Numbered from the stretch's first letter, positions 48,031 to 59,390 are shown. The stretch: 64,000 nucleotides of DNA from Hydrogenibacillus sp. (GCA_014896255.1 JADBKT010000033.1:62001-126000), one strand, 5' to 3'. Numbers and translations are program-made. The notes: generated by a model from the letters alone, not told the origin.

Positions 48031-48882
48031 CTACACGCGCGAGAGGACGTAGCGCTCGATGCCGTGAAAGTCGATGTCGACCTCGATGTCGAAAAGTCCC
48101 GCGGCGGCAAACAGACGGCGCACGGCATCCGCTTGCCCGGCGCCGACTTCCACCGCGACGAAACCTCCGGGGCGCACGAGGCGGGCGGCGCGGGCGGCGA
48201 TGAGACGATAAAAGTCGAGCCCGTCGACGCCGCCGATGAGGGCCAAGCGCGGTTCACGGCGTACCGGGCGCGGCAACTTTGGCCACGCGCCGGCGGCGAT
48301 GTACGGCGGATTGGAGACGAGCGCGTCGAACGCCGCCGGCGGTTCCCATCCGGCCATGTCGGCACGGACGACGCGGACCCGCCCGGCGACGCCGAGGCGG
48401 CGGGCGTTCGTTCGAGCGTACAGCACGGCGACGGGGCTTACGTCCACGCCGACGACGCGGAGGGCCGGGTGCGACTTCGCCAGCGCGACGGCGATGGCCC
48501 CGGATCCGGTGCCGAGATCGACGACCGTCGGCGCCGCCGGACCGTCGCGCTCAAGCCGGCTGATCACGCGTTCGACCAGGCCGTACGTCTCCGGGCGCGG
48601 AACGAGCACGCCCGGCCCGACGGCGAGCGCATACGGCCCGAACGGCGCTTCGCCCAAGACGTAGTCCAAAGGTTCCCCGGCTTTAAGGCGCTTTAAGATC
48701 GCCGAAAGCCCTTCCCGCGGCACGACCGCCCGCCGCTCGGCGATGAGCCGCAAAAGCGCTGCGCCGTCCGCCCCGAGCAGGTGTCGTACGATCCATGCCG
48801 CCGCGACTTTGGGATCGAGGTCATCGCGATCGCGAAGGTGCCGCCGCGCTTCGGCATAGGCTTCCGAGACGCGGATGTTCAC
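48031..48882 (-). CDS. prmC: Peptide chain release factor N5-glutamine methyltransferase
   Basis: 283 residues starting at GTG 48882, overlapping the prfA stop (GTGA). Methylates the GGQ glutamine of release factors. SAM site [17 protein letters not shown], the substrate-binding NPPY ([13 protein letters not shown]) and the N-terminal helical domain with RPETYGLVE are present. Coupled to its substrate gene prfA. Confidence 0.95.
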   Translation of the reverse strand: MNIRVSEAYAEARRHLRDRDDLDPKVAAAWIVRHLLGADGAALLRLIAERRAVVPREGLSAILKRLKAGEPLDYVLGEAPFGPYALAVGPGVLVPRPETYGLVERVISRLERDGPAAPTVVDLGTGSGAIAVALAKSHPALRVVGVDVSPVAVLYARTNARRLGVAGRVRVVRADMAGWEPPAAFDALVSNPPYIAAGAWPKLPRPVRREPRLALIGGVDGLDFYRLIAARAARLVRPGGFVAVEVGAGQADAVRRLFAAAGLFDIEVDIDFHGIERYVLSRV

Positions 48883-49976
48883 GGTTTTCCGCCCGTCCGC
48901 CCGGCGTTCATTTCGATGGCGGCAAGCCTTTGGGCGCGGTCGTGAATGATCAGCGGTTCGATGATCACATCGAGCGCCCCATCCAGGACGGCGTCGAGCT
49001 GGTGCACCGTGAGGTTGATGCGGTGGTCGGTGACACGGTTTTGCGGAAAGTTATACGTCCGAATGCGCTCGCTCCGCTCCCCGCTGCCGACCGCCGACTT
49101 GCGCGTGACGGCGTAGGCCGCCTCCGCTTCCTGGCGGTATTTTTCGAGCAGCCGGGCGCGGAGCACCTTCATCGCCTTCTCTTTATTCCGATGTTGGGAA
49201 CGCTCGTCTTGGCTGGTGACGACGATGCCCGTCGGAAGATGCGTGATGCGCACCGCGGACATCGTCGTGTTCACCGATTGGCCTCCGGGTCCGCTGGAGG
49301 CGAACGTATCGATGCGCAAGTCTTTCTCCAGGATTTCGACTTCCACGTCTTCGGCTTCCGGCAACACCGCCACGGTCGCCGTCGAAGTGTGAATGCGCCC
49401 CCCCGATTCCGTCGTCGGTACGCGCTGTACGCGATGCGCGCCGCTTTCGTATTTGAGGCGGCTGTAGGCGCCGCGGCCGTTCACCAGGCAGACGAGCTCC
49501 TTGATCCCGCCGAGGTCGGTGTAGTGGGCGTCGAGCACTTCCACCCTCCAGCCTTTGTCTTCCGCATAACGGCTGTACATGCGGAACAAATCGGCGGCAA
49601 ACAGCGCCGCTTCTTCCCCGCCGGCGGCGCCGCGGATTTCCAGGACGACGTTTTTCTCGTCGTTGGGATCCTTGGGGATGAGGAGCGCCTTGAGCTTTTC
49701 TTCGACCGCCAGAAGATCCCGCTCAAGCACTTCCAGCTCCGCCCTGACCAGGGCCTGCCACTCGGCGTCCAAGGCCTCTCCGAGCAGCGCGCGCGTCTCG
49801 TCCCGCCGCCGGATGAGCTCCTGATACTGTCGGTACATCGAAACGGTCGATTCCAGATCGGCCTGTTCCTTGGCCAGCACGCGATACCGCTCAGGGTCGG
49901 CGAGCACCGCGGGATCGGCGAGTTGTTCGGTCAACGCGTCGTAACGCGCGGCGATGGCCGCCAAGCGATCAAACAC
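48879..49976 (-). CDS. prfA: Peptide chain release factor 1
   Basis: 365 residues from GTG 49976 ([15 protein letters not shown] aligns with family starts, and GAGG is 8 bases upstream); the frame opens at 49985. Recognises UAA and UAG: anticodon-like PTT in [15 protein letters not shown], catalytic GGQ in [15 protein letters not shown]. Conserved [16 protein letters not shown] follows. First gene of prfA-prmC-spoIIR. Confidence 0.95.
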   Translation of the reverse strand: MFDRLAAIAARYDALTEQLADPAVLADPERYRVLAKEQADLESTVSMYRQYQELIRRRDETRALLGEALDAEWQALVRAELEVLERDLLAVEEKLKALLIPKDPNDEKNVVLEIRGAAGGEEAALFAADLFRMYSRYAEDKGWRVEVLDAHYTDLGGIKELVCLVNGRGAYSRLKYESGAHRVQRVPTTESGGRIHTSTATVAVLPEAEDVEVEILEKDLRIDTFASSGPGGQSVNTTMSAVRITHLPTGIVVTSQDERSQHRNKEKAMKVLRARLLEKYRQEAEAAYAVTRKSAVGSGERSERIRTYNFPQNRVTDHRINLTVHQLDAVLDGALDVIIEPLIIHDRAQRLAAIEMNAGRTGGKP

Positions 49977-50012
49977 GGGCGTCACCTCAAACGAACTTCA
50001 TAACCATAATAT

Positions 50013-50055
50013 CGTATAAAAAGACGTGCACGAGGTCAATGCCCGTGCACGTCTT
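50013..50055 (-). terminator. Intrinsic terminator after the YhcN-like gene
   Basis: AAGACGTGCACG (50021-50032) pairs with CGTGCACGTCTT (50044-50055), followed on the minus strand by a T-rich tail. It separates the lipoprotein gene from prfA. Confidence 0.85.
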
Positions 50056-50081
50056 CAAGCGAGAACGCGTTGGGGAGGTGG

Positions 50082-50777
50082 TTATCGGCCGGCCGGCGCC
50101 ATATGGCGGTTCAAGTCGTCGACGTCGGTCCGGTAACGGTCGACGTCGTACGGCGTGCCGCGCAACCGGTCGCCGAGCGTCGCGATACGCTGCATGAGGC
50201 CCTTGTCCGAGGTGACGCGGATGTTGTATTCCGGGAACGCGCGGCCGATGCGGTCGGCGACCTGTTGCTCGACCGAAAGCGACGACGTCTGGCGCACGCC
50301 GCCGCCCAGATCCAAACCGACATAGGCGGTGTTGCCGATGATGACCGCCGTGGCGTTGTTCACGCCGGGCACCCGGGCGGCCGTATTGGCCATGCGCGTG
50401 GCGACGGCGTTCAAATCCGGCATGGCGTTGCGGAGGACGTTCCGATCGACGACCGTGCGCGTGTTGGGCGCACCGTACATCCCGCCGGTGTAACCGGGAC
50501 CGGTGTACCCCGGCGCCGTCCGGCCGAGATAGCCGTCGTAGGTGCCGCGCATCCCCGTATAGCCGGTGTAACCGCGCAACGCGCCGTCCGGCGTGGCGCT
50601 CGATGGCGGCGCCGTACGGTCATGGGCGTACGGCGGCGTTCCCCGATACGTCACGTTGGCCGGGGTGCGCTCATGCGGCGTACGCTCGCCCATCCCGACG
50701 TTTTGAGATTGCGGCGTACACGCCGACAGGGCGAGGGCCAAACCGAGGGCAGCGACGGGAAGGAGCGGTGCTTTCAT
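50082..50777 (-). CDS. YhcN/YlaJ family spore lipoprotein
   Basis: 231 residues from ATG 50777 (GGAGGTGGGC upstream; a GTG directly before is unlikely). Lipobox LSAC at residues ~17-20 predicts lipid attachment. A Gly/Tyr/Thr-rich spacer (GYTGYTG, GYTGPGYTG) precedes the YhcN core: VPGVNNATAVIIGNTAYVGLDL and VEQQVADRIGRAFPEYNIRVTSD. Family members sit in the inner spore membrane and affect germination or outgrowth. It lies alone between rpmE and prfA with its own terminator. Confidence 0.85.
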   Translation of the reverse strand: MKAPLLPVAALGLALALSACTPQSQNVGMGERTPHERTPANVTYRGTPPYAHDRTAPPSSATPDGALRGYTGYTGMRGTYDGYLGRTAPGYTGPGYTGGMYGAPNTRTVVDRNVLRNAMPDLNAVATRMANTAARVPGVNNATAVIIGNTAYVGLDLGGGVRQTSSLSVEQQVADRIGRAFPEYNIRVTSDKGLMQRIATLGDRLRGTPYDVDRYRTDVDDLNRHMAPAGR

Positions 50778-50857
50778 CACGCTTGCCCACCTCCTCGCCC
50801 ATAGGATGCCCGCTTCGAGGGGACGTTTGCGGCGTTCTTATTTCCATAACAGGCAAC

Positions 50858-50879
50858 AAAAAAGCCGCCTGACGCGGCT
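50858..50879 (-). terminator. Intrinsic terminator after rpmE
   Basis: AGCCGC (50863-50868) pairs with GCGGCT (50874-50879), followed on the minus strand by TTTTTT. It partly overlaps the rpmE stop codon. Confidence 0.8.
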
Positions 50880-51082
50880 CATGATTGGAGATTGTACTTC
50901 TTGCGGAAACGATCGATCCGCCCGCCCGTGTCGACCAGCTTTTGCTTGCCGGTAAAGAACGGATGGCACACCGAACAAATTTCAACGCGCAAAACCGGTT
51001 TGACCGAACCCGTTTCAAAGGTGTTGCCGCACGCGCAGGTCACGACGGCGCGCTGGTACGGCGGATGGATGCCTTGCTTCAT
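50879..51082 (-). CDS. rpmE: 50S ribosomal protein L31 (zinc-type)
   Basis: 67 residues from ATG 51082 (GGAGGTGAACGC upstream). Zinc-binding L31: Cys16, Cys18, Cys36 and Cys39 are all present (TCACGN and [15 protein letters not shown]). In Bacillus, this form is used under zinc sufficiency. In most Bacillales, rho directly precedes this gene; here it does not. Confidence 0.96.
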   Translation of the reverse strand: MKQGIHPPYQRAVVTCACGNTFETGSVKPVLRVEICSVCHPFFTGKQKLVDTGGRIDRFRKKYNLQS

Positions 51083-51149
51083 CTGCGTTCACCTCCGCTT
51101 GCTCCGGCCGCTTGACGCCCCACAGTTCCCTCCCGACCAAACGAACGTA

Positions 51150-51179
51150 ATTATATCATACGATCCCGACGACTGACAA
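51150..51179 (-). promoter_or_regulatory. SigA-type promoter of rpmE
   Basis: Minus-strand TTGTCA (51174-51179), an 18-base spacer and perfect TATAAT (51150-51155), about 68 bases before the rpmE start. Confidence 0.7.
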
Positions 51180-51182
51180 GCA

Positions 51183-52109
51183 TTATGGCGCCGGAACATA
51201 CCCGTCCGACAAAATCGAAAGCGGATTCAGCGGCTGCTGGTCGCGCCGGATTTCAAAGTGCAGATGGATGCCCGTCGCCTCTCCGACGTCGCCCATGATG
51301 CCGATCGGCGTCCCGGCGCGGACGAACTCGCCTTCGGCCACGAGCCGTCGGGCCAGGTGCGCATAGTACGTCTTCAGGCCGTCATCGTGGTCGATGATGA
51401 TCAAATTCCCGTAACCGCCGCTCACGCGAGCGCTCAGGCGGACGATTCCGGAACGCGCGGCGACGATGGTCCGCTCGCCGCTTCGGCTGATGATGTCCAA
51501 ACCGTAGTGAAACCGACCCCAGCGCATTCCGAACCCGCTCGTCACCTCCGGTGATTCGACCGGCCAGACGAAGACGACGGGACCGGCGACGCGCGCAGGC
51601 GCCTCCGCTTCCGCTTCGGCATCGGGGAACGCCGCATCCGTCGCTCGGCGCGCCGCTCCGGGCCTTCCGGACAGTGCCTGCGGGCGGCGGGCCGAAGGCG
51701 ACGCCGTCGCCCGCACCGTCCCGCCGTATGGCCCGCCGAGCGCACGGGAGAAAGTCGCCGAAGCGGAAGCGGCGGACGACGCTTCCAAGAGCCGCGGCTC
51801 GGGAGGGCGCGCCGTCGGCACGGGAAAACGCGGAGCCAAGTGCCGATAACGCGTCCGAACCGCCGCCGCCTCGCCTCCGCCGGCCGGTCCGCTTTCCCTG
51901 AAGTCCACATCGGGCCGCGCAGGCGACGGATGATTCGCCGGGACGGCCACAGCCGGGCCCCCAAAAACGTCGAACTTGGATACAGCGGCGGACGTCGAAG
52001 CGGCGCTCGGAACGAAATACCGCGGCGTCAACCGTAGGGTCCAGACGACCGGACCGACCCCGTCGAGGGGCGGAACGTCGTTCGAAAAAAGCGGCACCGT
52101 CGGAACCAT
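51183..52109 (-). CDS. M23 (LytM) peptidase-domain protein
   Basis: 308 residues from ATG 52109 (AAGGAGGCGAGC upstream). The C-terminal ~120 residues are an M23 metallopeptidase with all zinc ligands: His and Asp in RFHYGLDIIS, the catalytic YYAHLARR and GIHLHFEIRR. The motif SGFGMRWGRFHYGLDI is textbook. The first ~190 residues are Ala/Pro/Arg-rich low complexity without a clear signal peptide or membrane helix, so export is uncertain. Probably cleaves peptidoglycan cross-links. It occupies the site where rho lies in many relatives. Confidence 0.85.
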   Translation of the reverse strand: MVPTVPLFSNDVPPLDGVGPVVWTLRLTPRYFVPSAASTSAAVSKFDVFGGPAVAVPANHPSPARPDVDFRESGPAGGGEAAAVRTRYRHLAPRFPVPTARPPEPRLLEASSAASASATFSRALGGPYGGTVRATASPSARRPQALSGRPGAARRATDAAFPDAEAEAEAPARVAGPVVFVWPVESPEVTSGFGMRWGRFHYGLDIISRSGERTIVAARSGIVRLSARVSGGYGNLIIIDHDDGLKTYYAHLARRLVAEGEFVRAGTPIGIMGDVGEATGIHLHFEIRRDQQPLNPLSILSDGYVPAP

Positions 52110-52215
52110 CTGCTCGCCTCCTTCGACCGGCAATCCTTACGTTCGACCGTGGCCGTCCGACGACGGGTGCCCCCTTTACCGTATGCGGTCTTGGCGCGTC
52201 CGAATGCGTGCGGCG

Positions 52216-53187
52216 CTAGCGGACGACGTAGTTCGGCTTGCGCTCCAGGCGATGTTCGGCGTCGATGAAGCGCACCGTTCCCGACTTATAGCGCATGACG
52301 ACGGAATGCGTACGGGCTGAGGCTCCCGTAAAACGCACGCCGCGCAAAAGCTCTCCGTCGGTGACGCCGGTGGCGGCGAAGATGGCGTCCTCGCCCTGCA
52401 CGAGGTCGTCGAGCACCAGCACCCGGTTTGGGTCGGAGATGCCCATCGCTTTCAGTCGCGCCCGTTCCGCGTCGTTTTGGGGCTTCAGGCGCCCCATGAA
52501 ATCTCCGCCGAGGCATTTTAAGGCGACGGCGGCGATGACGCCTTCCGGTGCTCCGCCGATGCCGAACAAAATGTCGATGCCGGATTGCGGAAAAGCGGTG
52601 TGGATCGCCGCCGACACGTCGCCGTCGGGGATGAGTTTGATGCGCGCTCCGGCGCGGCGGATGTCTTCGATCAGCGCGGCATGGCGCGGACGGTCGAGGA
52701 CGACGGCGACGACGTCTTCCACGTCCTTGTCGAGGGCATCGGCCACCGCCCGGATGTTCTCCTCGACGGTCGCATCGATGTGCACCCGCCCGCGGGCCTT
52801 CGGGCCGACGGCGATTTTCTCCATGTACATGTCCGGCGCATGCAAAAGGTTTCCGCGATCGGCGACGGCGATGACGGAGAGCGCGTTCCATGTGCCGTTC
52901 GCGACGATGTTCGTCCCTTCCAGCGGGTCGACGGCGACGTCGACTTCCGGCGCCCCGGGCCCGCCCATTCCCAGCCTTTCGCCGATGTAGAGCATCGGCG
53001 CTTCGTCCATCTCGCCTTCCCCGATGACCACCACGCCGTTCATCGGCACCGTATCGAACACCGCCCGCATCGCCTTGGTCGCCGCATCGTCGGCTTCATG
53101 CTTCTTGCCCCGGCCGAGCCAGCGCGCCGAGGAGATGGCCGCCGCTTCCGTCACGCGCACAAGCTCCAGCGTCAGGCTCCGTTCCAC
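52216..53187 (-). CDS. glpX: Fructose-1,6-bisphosphatase class II
   Basis: 323 residues from ATG 53187. Dephosphorylates fructose 1,6-bisphosphate in gluconeogenesis. Metal-site motifs [15 protein letters not shown] and [12 protein letters not shown], and [10 protein letters not shown] with [20 protein letters not shown], are conserved. Lies upstream of the M23 peptidase. With fba and tal next door, it forms a sugar-phosphate gene group. Confidence 0.95.
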   Translation of the reverse strand: MERSLTLELVRVTEAAAISSARWLGRGKKHEADDAATKAMRAVFDTVPMNGVVVIGEGEMDEAPMLYIGERLGMGGPGAPEVDVAVDPLEGTNIVANGTWNALSVIAVADRGNLLHAPDMYMEKIAVGPKARGRVHIDATVEENIRAVADALDKDVEDVVAVVLDRPRHAALIEDIRRAGARIKLIPDGDVSAAIHTAFPQSGIDILFGIGGAPEGVIAAVALKCLGGDFMGRLKPQNDAERARLKAMGISDPNRVLVLDDLVQGEDAIFAATGVTDGELLRGVRFTGASARTHSVVMRYKSGTVRFIDAEHRLERKPNYVVR

Positions 53188-53329
53188 GTCGCTCGCTCCC
53201 CTTTCGCGCTTCGCGCGCTCCCGTGTGGTGACGCTTATCCGCTCGCTCGATGTTTGCGTTTCGCGCTTGCGCCTCCGGCCGGTGCGTTCGCCCGCGGCTC
53301 GGCCGACGCGCCGCGCATGATGCGTCCGC

Positions 53330-54004
53330 CTAGGCCGCCTGCGTTCCGGATTCGTCGGATGTCTTGCGCGTCGAACTCAGGCGCAAAATGCCGACGTAGT
53401 ACAGGACGATGCCGATGAACTCCGTAAGCGGCAGCATTTCCGGAAGACGGACGTACTTGGCAAGCACGCCGCCGCTGCTTAAGACGAGGGCGGCGAAGAA
53501 AATGTACCCGAAACCGTCCTTTCTCGTCCGCCACCACGACAGCGCGGCGCCGGCGATGAGCAGCACCCCTCCGACGGCGGACAATAAAGGGCTGAAGGCG
53601 CGCACGATGCTCGGCATCATCTCGCCGCCCACCGGGCCCACGGCATACCAGATCGCCGGATCGACCGCGGCCGGCACGAGGACGAAGAGAAAAGCGAAGG
53701 TGACGAGGACGACCGCCGCCAAGTACAGATGCGTCGCCCAGTTCACCCACCGCGCGTAGAGCGTGCCGGCGGCCATGTAGGCGACAAGGGCGATCGCCGG
53801 AAAATAGTAGATCTTATACATCACCGGATTCCAGCCGAACGCGGCGCCGTAAAATTCGCCGAACGCGGCGACGGCGAACATGTACAGCGAAAGCGCAAAC
53901 AAGACGTCCGACAACCGGCGCGTCTTTTGCGCTTTTCGCGTCACGTCGAAGGCGAAAAAAAGACTCACCGCCATCGCCAGCAGCGGAAACACCCAAAGCA
54001 GCAT
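53330..54004 (-). CDS. Membrane protein, seven helices, unknown
   Basis: 224 residues. ATG 54004 ([13 protein letters not shown]) has GGGAGG 8 bases before it; the earlier start at 54013 is too close. Seven hydrophobic segments run through almost the entire chain, with [21 protein letters not shown] and a Tyr/Ala-rich third helix. The C-terminus ([14 protein letters not shown]) is hydrophilic. The pattern is reminiscent of receiver-type seven-helix membrane proteins, but I recognise no family signature. It lies between tal and glpX, where Bacillus usually has murAB and rho. Confidence 0.6.
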   Translation of the reverse strand: MLLWVFPLLAMAVSLFFAFDVTRKAQKTRRLSDVLFALSLYMFAVAAFGEFYGAAFGWNPVMYKIYYFPAIALVAYMAAGTLYARWVNWATHLYLAAVVLVTFAFLFVLVPAAVDPAIWYAVGPVGGEMMPSIVRAFSPLLSAVGGVLLIAGAALSWWRTRKDGFGYIFFAALVLSSGGVLAKYVRLPEMLPLTEFIGIVLYYVGILRLSSTRKTSDESGTQAA

Positions 54005-54055
54005 GCCCATCACCTCCCGAATCGGCGGCCGAGCTTCCCTGAAGGCCGCGCCCCC

Positions 54056-54739
54056 TCAGACGGACTGCACCCGGGCCTTCGCCCAATCGTCCAAAAAGCG
54101 TCTTAATCCTTGTTCCGTCAGCGGGTGGTCGATCATCTGCATCAGCACGCGGTACGGCACCGTCGCGATGTGCGCTCCGACGCGCGCGGCCCGGCTGACG
54201 TGCTCCGGATGGCGGATGCTGGCGGCGATGACCTCGGTGTCGAGGTGGTGGCGTTCGAAGACGCTCACGATGTCCGCCACCAAGGCGATGCCGTCGTGCC
54301 CGACGTCGTCCAACCGCCCGACGAACGGCGAGACGTACGTCGCGCCGGCACGCGCCGCGGCCAGCGCCTGGTTGAGGGAAAAGACCAGCGTCACGTTGGT
54401 CGGGATGCCGAGTTTCGCCAGGCGGTCGGTGGCCTTGAGCCCTTCCGCCGTGAGCGGCACCTTGATGACGATGTTCGGTCCGAGCTCAAACAACCGCTTG
54501 CCTTCTTCCACCATGCCGTCGGCATCGGTGGAGATGACCTCGGCGCTGACGGGACCGCTCACGATGCTGATGATCTCTTTCAACACGTTCAGGAAATCGC
54601 GGCCCTCCTTGGCCACGAGCGAAGGGTTCGTCGTCACCCCGCTCAAGATGCCCAGCGCGTGAACCGCGCGAATCTCTTCGACGTTCGCCGAATCGATGAA
54701 CAGCTTCAACTGGTCGCCCGACCGCGGGCGGTCGGGCAT
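54056..54739 (-). CDS. tal: Transaldolase (TalC/fructose-6-phosphate aldolase-like)
   Basis: 227 residues from ATG 54739, directly behind AAGGAGGTGA (short spacing); a TTG at 54709 would start the usual KLFIDSAN. Small transaldolase of the pentose-phosphate path: Schiff-base Lys in [41 protein letters not shown] and [13 protein letters not shown] are present. Follows fba by 70 bases. Confidence 0.95.
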   Translation of the reverse strand: MPDRPRSGDQLKLFIDSANVEEIRAVHALGILSGVTTNPSLVAKEGRDFLNVLKEIISIVSGPVSAEVISTDADGMVEEGKRLFELGPNIVIKVPLTAEGLKATDRLAKLGIPTNVTLVFSLNQALAAARAGATYVSPFVGRLDDVGHDGIALVADIVSVFERHHLDTEVIAASIRHPEHVSRAARVGAHIATVPYRVLMQMIDHPLTEQGLRRFLDDWAKARVQSV

Positions 54740-54809
54740 TCACCTCCTTGACGTCGACATCTCTTGTCCTTAAGCCGTGATCGGGTTTCCTTGAGCGACC
54801 GCTCCCCGC

Positions 54810-55664
54810 TTAAGCTTTCCCGCTCGAACCGAACAACCGCATCTTCCCGCGCACCACGTCGCGCATCGCGTCCTTGGCCGGGCCCAAGTACTTCCGCGGG
54901 TCGTAGACGTCCGGCTTTCCCTCGAACACGCGCTTGATCGTCTGCGTCATGGCCACCTGATTCTCCGTATTGACGTTGATCTTTCCGACGCCGAGCGCGA
55001 TCGCGCGGCGGATGTCCTCATCCGGCACGCCCGAGCCGCCGTGCAGAACGATCGGAACGGGGATGGCCCGCGCCACTTCGTCGATGATTTCAAAGCGGAT
55101 ATGCGGGCGCCCTTTGTACATGCCGTGCGCCGTACCGACGGCGATGGCCAGCGCGTCGACGCCCGTCTCTTCGTAAAAGCGGATCGCCTCTTCCGGTTTG
55201 GCGATGTGCGCGTCCTCCTCTTCGACGGAGAGGTCGTCCTCCACGCCGCCGATCGTGCCGAGCTCGCCTTCCACGGAGACGCCCATGGCGTGCGCCACAC
55301 GGACGATCTCTCGCGTGATGCGGACGTTTTCCGCAAACGGCAGGTGCGAACCGTCGAACATGACCGACGTAAAGCCGGCGCGGATGGCCCGCATGACGCT
55401 CTCGAAGCTCGACCCGTGATCGAGGTGCAGCACGACGGGGATAGGACTCTCTTCCGCCGCGGCGCGCGCCAGGGCGACGACGTACCGTTCGCCCATGTAC
55501 TTCATCGCCCCCTCGCTCACGCCAAAAATAAACGGCGCGCGCTCCATCTCCGCCGCCTCCATGATGGCCTTGGTGAATTCCAGATTGTTCATGTTGAACT
55601 GCCCGACGGCAAACCGTTCCCGCTTCGCCCGCTGCAAAAGTTCGAACATGGAAACGAGCGGCAT
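54810..55664 (-). CDS. fba: Fructose-bisphosphate aldolase, class II
   Basis: 284 residues from ATG 55664; GGGGGG is 6 bases upstream, and the ATG two codons earlier touches that site. Zinc-dependent aldolase of glycolysis: zinc ligands in VLHLDHGSSFE, GTAHGMYKGRPHI and VLHGGSGVPD; substrate loop KINVNTENQ. The 78-codon upstream extension of the frame overlaps the promoter and terminator and is not coding. Confidence 0.96.
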   Translation of the reverse strand: MPLVSMFELLQRAKRERFAVGQFNMNNLEFTKAIMEAAEMERAPFIFGVSEGAMKYMGERYVVALARAAAEESPIPVVLHLDHGSSFESVMRAIRAGFTSVMFDGSHLPFAENVRITREIVRVAHAMGVSVEGELGTIGGVEDDLSVEEEDAHIAKPEEAIRFYEETGVDALAIAVGTAHGMYKGRPHIRFEIIDEVARAIPVPIVLHGGSGVPDEDIRRAIALGVGKINVNTENQVAMTQTIKRVFEGKPDVYDPRKYLGPAKDAMRDVVRGKMRLFGSSGKA

Positions 55665-55712
55665 GGTCATCCCCCCATCATGAGGATCTGGTTTCCAACT
55701 GGATCTGCGTTT

Positions 55713-55721
55713 ATTATAACA
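55713..55721 (-). promoter_or_regulatory. Extended -10 promoter of fba-tal
   Basis: Minus-strand TGTTATAAT (TATAAT at 55713-55718) stands about 50 bases before the fba start, with no good -35 box. It is directly downstream of the spo0F terminator. Confidence 0.5.
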
Positions 55722-55727
55722 TAAAGA

Positions 55728-55758
55728 CCAAAAAAAACGGTCGCCGGATGCGACCGTT
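55728..55758 (-). terminator. Intrinsic terminator after spo0F
   Basis: AACGGTCGC (55736-55744) pairs with GCGACCGTT (55750-55758); a run of eight T follows on the minus strand. One of the cleanest terminators of the window. Confidence 0.9.
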
Positions 55759-55782
55759 CCTGGACGCGCGTTGACGTGTGCG

Positions 55783-56154
55783 TCAGCCTGCCGAGTTGAG
55801 CCGCTTGGCGACCTCCGCCGTGAGTTCGGAGACGTCGAAAGGTTTCGATAAGTAGGTATCGACGCCGAGGCGGCGCGCCTCGTAGATCTGATCGATTTCA
55901 CCGTAAGCGGTCATGATCAACACCGGCGTCTTGAACCCTTCCGCCCGGAGGGTCCTAAGAACGTCCAAACCGCTCATCCTCGGCAGTTTCATGTCCAGCA
56001 AAATGAGTCCGACTTCATCCGGATGATCGCGCACCACGTTGAGCGCCTCTCGGCCGTCGGCCGCCAAGATGACGGGTATCCCTTGGCGTTCGAAAATCTC
56101 TTTCAACAGAAGGCGAATGCCCGCTTGATCGTCAACCACCAAGATGCTCGCCAT
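55783..56154 (-). CDS. spo0F: Sporulation phosphorelay response regulator Spo0F
   Basis: 123 residues from ATG 56154. Single receiver domain without an output domain: acidic pair Asp8-Asp9, phosphoacceptor Asp54 in LLDMKLPRMSG, Thr82 in LIMTAYGE and Lys104 in YLSKPFD. Passes phosphate from the sporulation kinases to Spo0B. Position between pyrG and fba is that of Bacillus spo0F. Confidence 0.94.
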   Translation of the reverse strand: MASILVVDDQAGIRLLLKEIFERQGIPVILAADGREALNVVRDHPDEVGLILLDMKLPRMSGLDVLRTLRAEGFKTPVLIMTAYGEIDQIYEARRLGVDTYLSKPFDVSELTAEVAKRLNSAG

Positions 56155-56222
56155 CGCCTTCCCCCTCTCCGCTGTAATGGCCGAACGCAGGCGTCCTGGG
56201 TTTCATTATACACCAAGTTTGC

Positions 56223-56253
56223 ATATTCGGCCATTCGTCCGCTTTGCGCCTTT
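56223..56253 (-). promoter_or_regulatory. Candidate SigH promoter of spo0F
   Basis: Minus-strand GCCGAATAT (56223-56231) fits the SigH -10 pattern RnnGAATww, and AAAGGCGCA (56245-56253) partly fits RnAGGAwWW, 13 bases apart. Bacillus spo0F has a SigH promoter. A TATAAT (56205-56210) downstream could be a SigA -10 without a good partner. Confidence 0.35.
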
Positions 56254-56314
56254 CGCCGTTCATGCGCGCGTTCGGCGCGCCCCATCGGCGCTTTACGATC
56301 CGTGGGCCGCGCTT

Positions 56315-58042
<1,728 letters not shown>

Positions 58043-58576
58043 TTAGTCGTTTTCCTCATCCTCCGCAAGCGCTTCATCATCCAGCGGTTCTTCCACCGAC
58101 GATTCATCCAGCGCGGTATATTCGTCCAACGTCCCGTCGGGTTCCAGGTCTTCGTCGATCAACGCCTCATCCAGCGCTTCGTCGAACGAAAGCGGGTCGT
58201 CTTCCCCCGTTTCGTCCAAGAGCGCGTCCTCATCCCCTTCGTCGACGTCAAAGGCGTCGATGTCCTCCTCCAATTCGTCGCCGACGAGAGCGAGATACGC
58301 CGCTCCGTCTTCATACTGCTCCGTCGGATACCACGGCTTTAAACCCCATTCGCCGTCGCTCAAGCTCACAAAGCGGCCGTCGGTGTTCAGATCGGTATAA
58401 AACTGAACGAGCCACCGGTCGTGCGCCTCGGGCGAAAGCCCTTTCAGCTCCGCGATCCGCGCAAACAGATCGCGAAACGACATCGCCGTCCCCTGCGCCT
58501 CCAAGATCCGGTGCGCCAGTTCGATCATCGACCACTCCTGTGCGTCGCGCATCGCTTCCGATTCGACTTCCGACAC
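58043..58576 (-). CDS. rpoE: DNA-directed RNA polymerase delta subunit
   Basis: 177 residues from GTG 58576 (GGAGTGAGG upstream). N-terminal HARE-HTH-like domain (residues ~14-95: MIELAHRILEAQGTAMSF, VQFYTDLNTDGRFVSLSDG, WGLKPWYP) followed by a long Asp/Glu tail (~100-177), the layout of the delta subunit. It speeds polymerase recycling in Firmicutes. Precedes pyrG with a terminator between. Confidence 0.94.
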   Translation of the reverse strand: MSEVESEAMRDAQEWSMIELAHRILEAQGTAMSFRDLFARIAELKGLSPEAHDRWLVQFYTDLNTDGRFVSLSDGEWGLKPWYPTEQYEDGAAYLALVGDELEEDIDAFDVDEGDEDALLDETGEDDPLSFDEALDEALIDEDLEPDGTLDEYTALDESSVEEPLDDEALAEDEEND

Positions 58577-58651
58577 GGCGCCTCACTCCTTCCACCTTCG
58601 CGCATCGCACGGCTCCGCTACCTGTCCATTTTATCCTGCGGGGGGCCGTTG

Positions 58652-59362
58652 TCAACCGTCCGGAGCGCGCCGTTCGCCGGATGCTGACGCTGCCTGATCG
58701 CTCGGCCCCGCCCCTGGCTCCAACGGCCCTTCCGTCGTGCGCACGCCGAGTTCGCCGAGCAGAAGGCGCGTCTGCCGGTCGATGAACTGCTCGATCGTAT
58801 ATTTCTTGCGCAACGCCCAGCGCCGAAACGCCCACATCTCGGCCAGGACGACGATGTTTTCCGCCATCAGGTCGATGTCTTCCTCGGCGATACGAAAGAA
58901 CCCCCGCGCACGGCCGTCTTCGAGCAGCCGGGCAAAATAGGCGACGATTTCCTCTTCCTTGGCCAAAACGTCGCGCATCGCCTCGGGCAGGAGCGATTTC
59001 GTCTCCTGGTAGATGAGCAAGACCTCGTCGTCCAAGGCGTCGACGACGCGGATGAGCCGATCGATGGCCGCCTTGAGCACGACATCCGGATCTCTGGCGG
59101 TCCCCTCCAAGGCTTTAAGCCCTTCGCGGATGCGGGCGTTGATGTCGTAGCAGACGAGATAGAGGATGTCTTCCTTGGACGAGACATACTCATACAGCGT
59201 GCCGATGCTGAATTTGGACGCTTGGGCGATCTCCCGCGTCGTCGTCTTGTGGAACCCCTTGTGGATGAACAAATCGACGGCGGCGCGGACGATCTGCGCC
59301 CGGCGCATCTCGACGAGCCGCTCGTCCTTGACGTACGTCGGGATGTCTTTCGGTCCGCTCAT
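58652..59362 (-). CDS. TetR-family regulator of fatty-acid type locus
   Basis: 236 residues from ATG 59362 (AAGGGGG upstream). N-terminal TetR helix-turn-helix at ~22-68: AAVDLFIHKGFHKTTTREIA and SIGTLYEYVSSKED. The C-terminal ligand domain (EVLLIYQETKSLLPEAMRDVL, FIDRQTRLLLGELG) resembles Bacillus FadR-type (YsiA) and related regulators of fatty acid degradation. Located after fadF and thiolase in the same direction; it probably represses them in absence of acyl-CoA. The last ~25 residues are unrelated Gly/Pro/Ser-rich. Confidence 0.8.
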   Translation of the reverse strand: MSGPKDIPTYVKDERLVEMRRAQIVRAAVDLFIHKGFHKTTTREIAQASKFSIGTLYEYVSSKEDILYLVCYDINARIREGLKALEGTARDPDVVLKAAIDRLIRVVDALDDEVLLIYQETKSLLPEAMRDVLAKEEEIVAYFARLLEDGRARGFFRIAEEDIDLMAENIVVLAEMWAFRRWALRKKYTIEQFIDRQTRLLLGELGVRTTEGPLEPGAGPSDQAASASGERRAPDG

Positions 59363-59390
59363 GTCGTCCCCCTTTCACCGCGCCGGTTCG

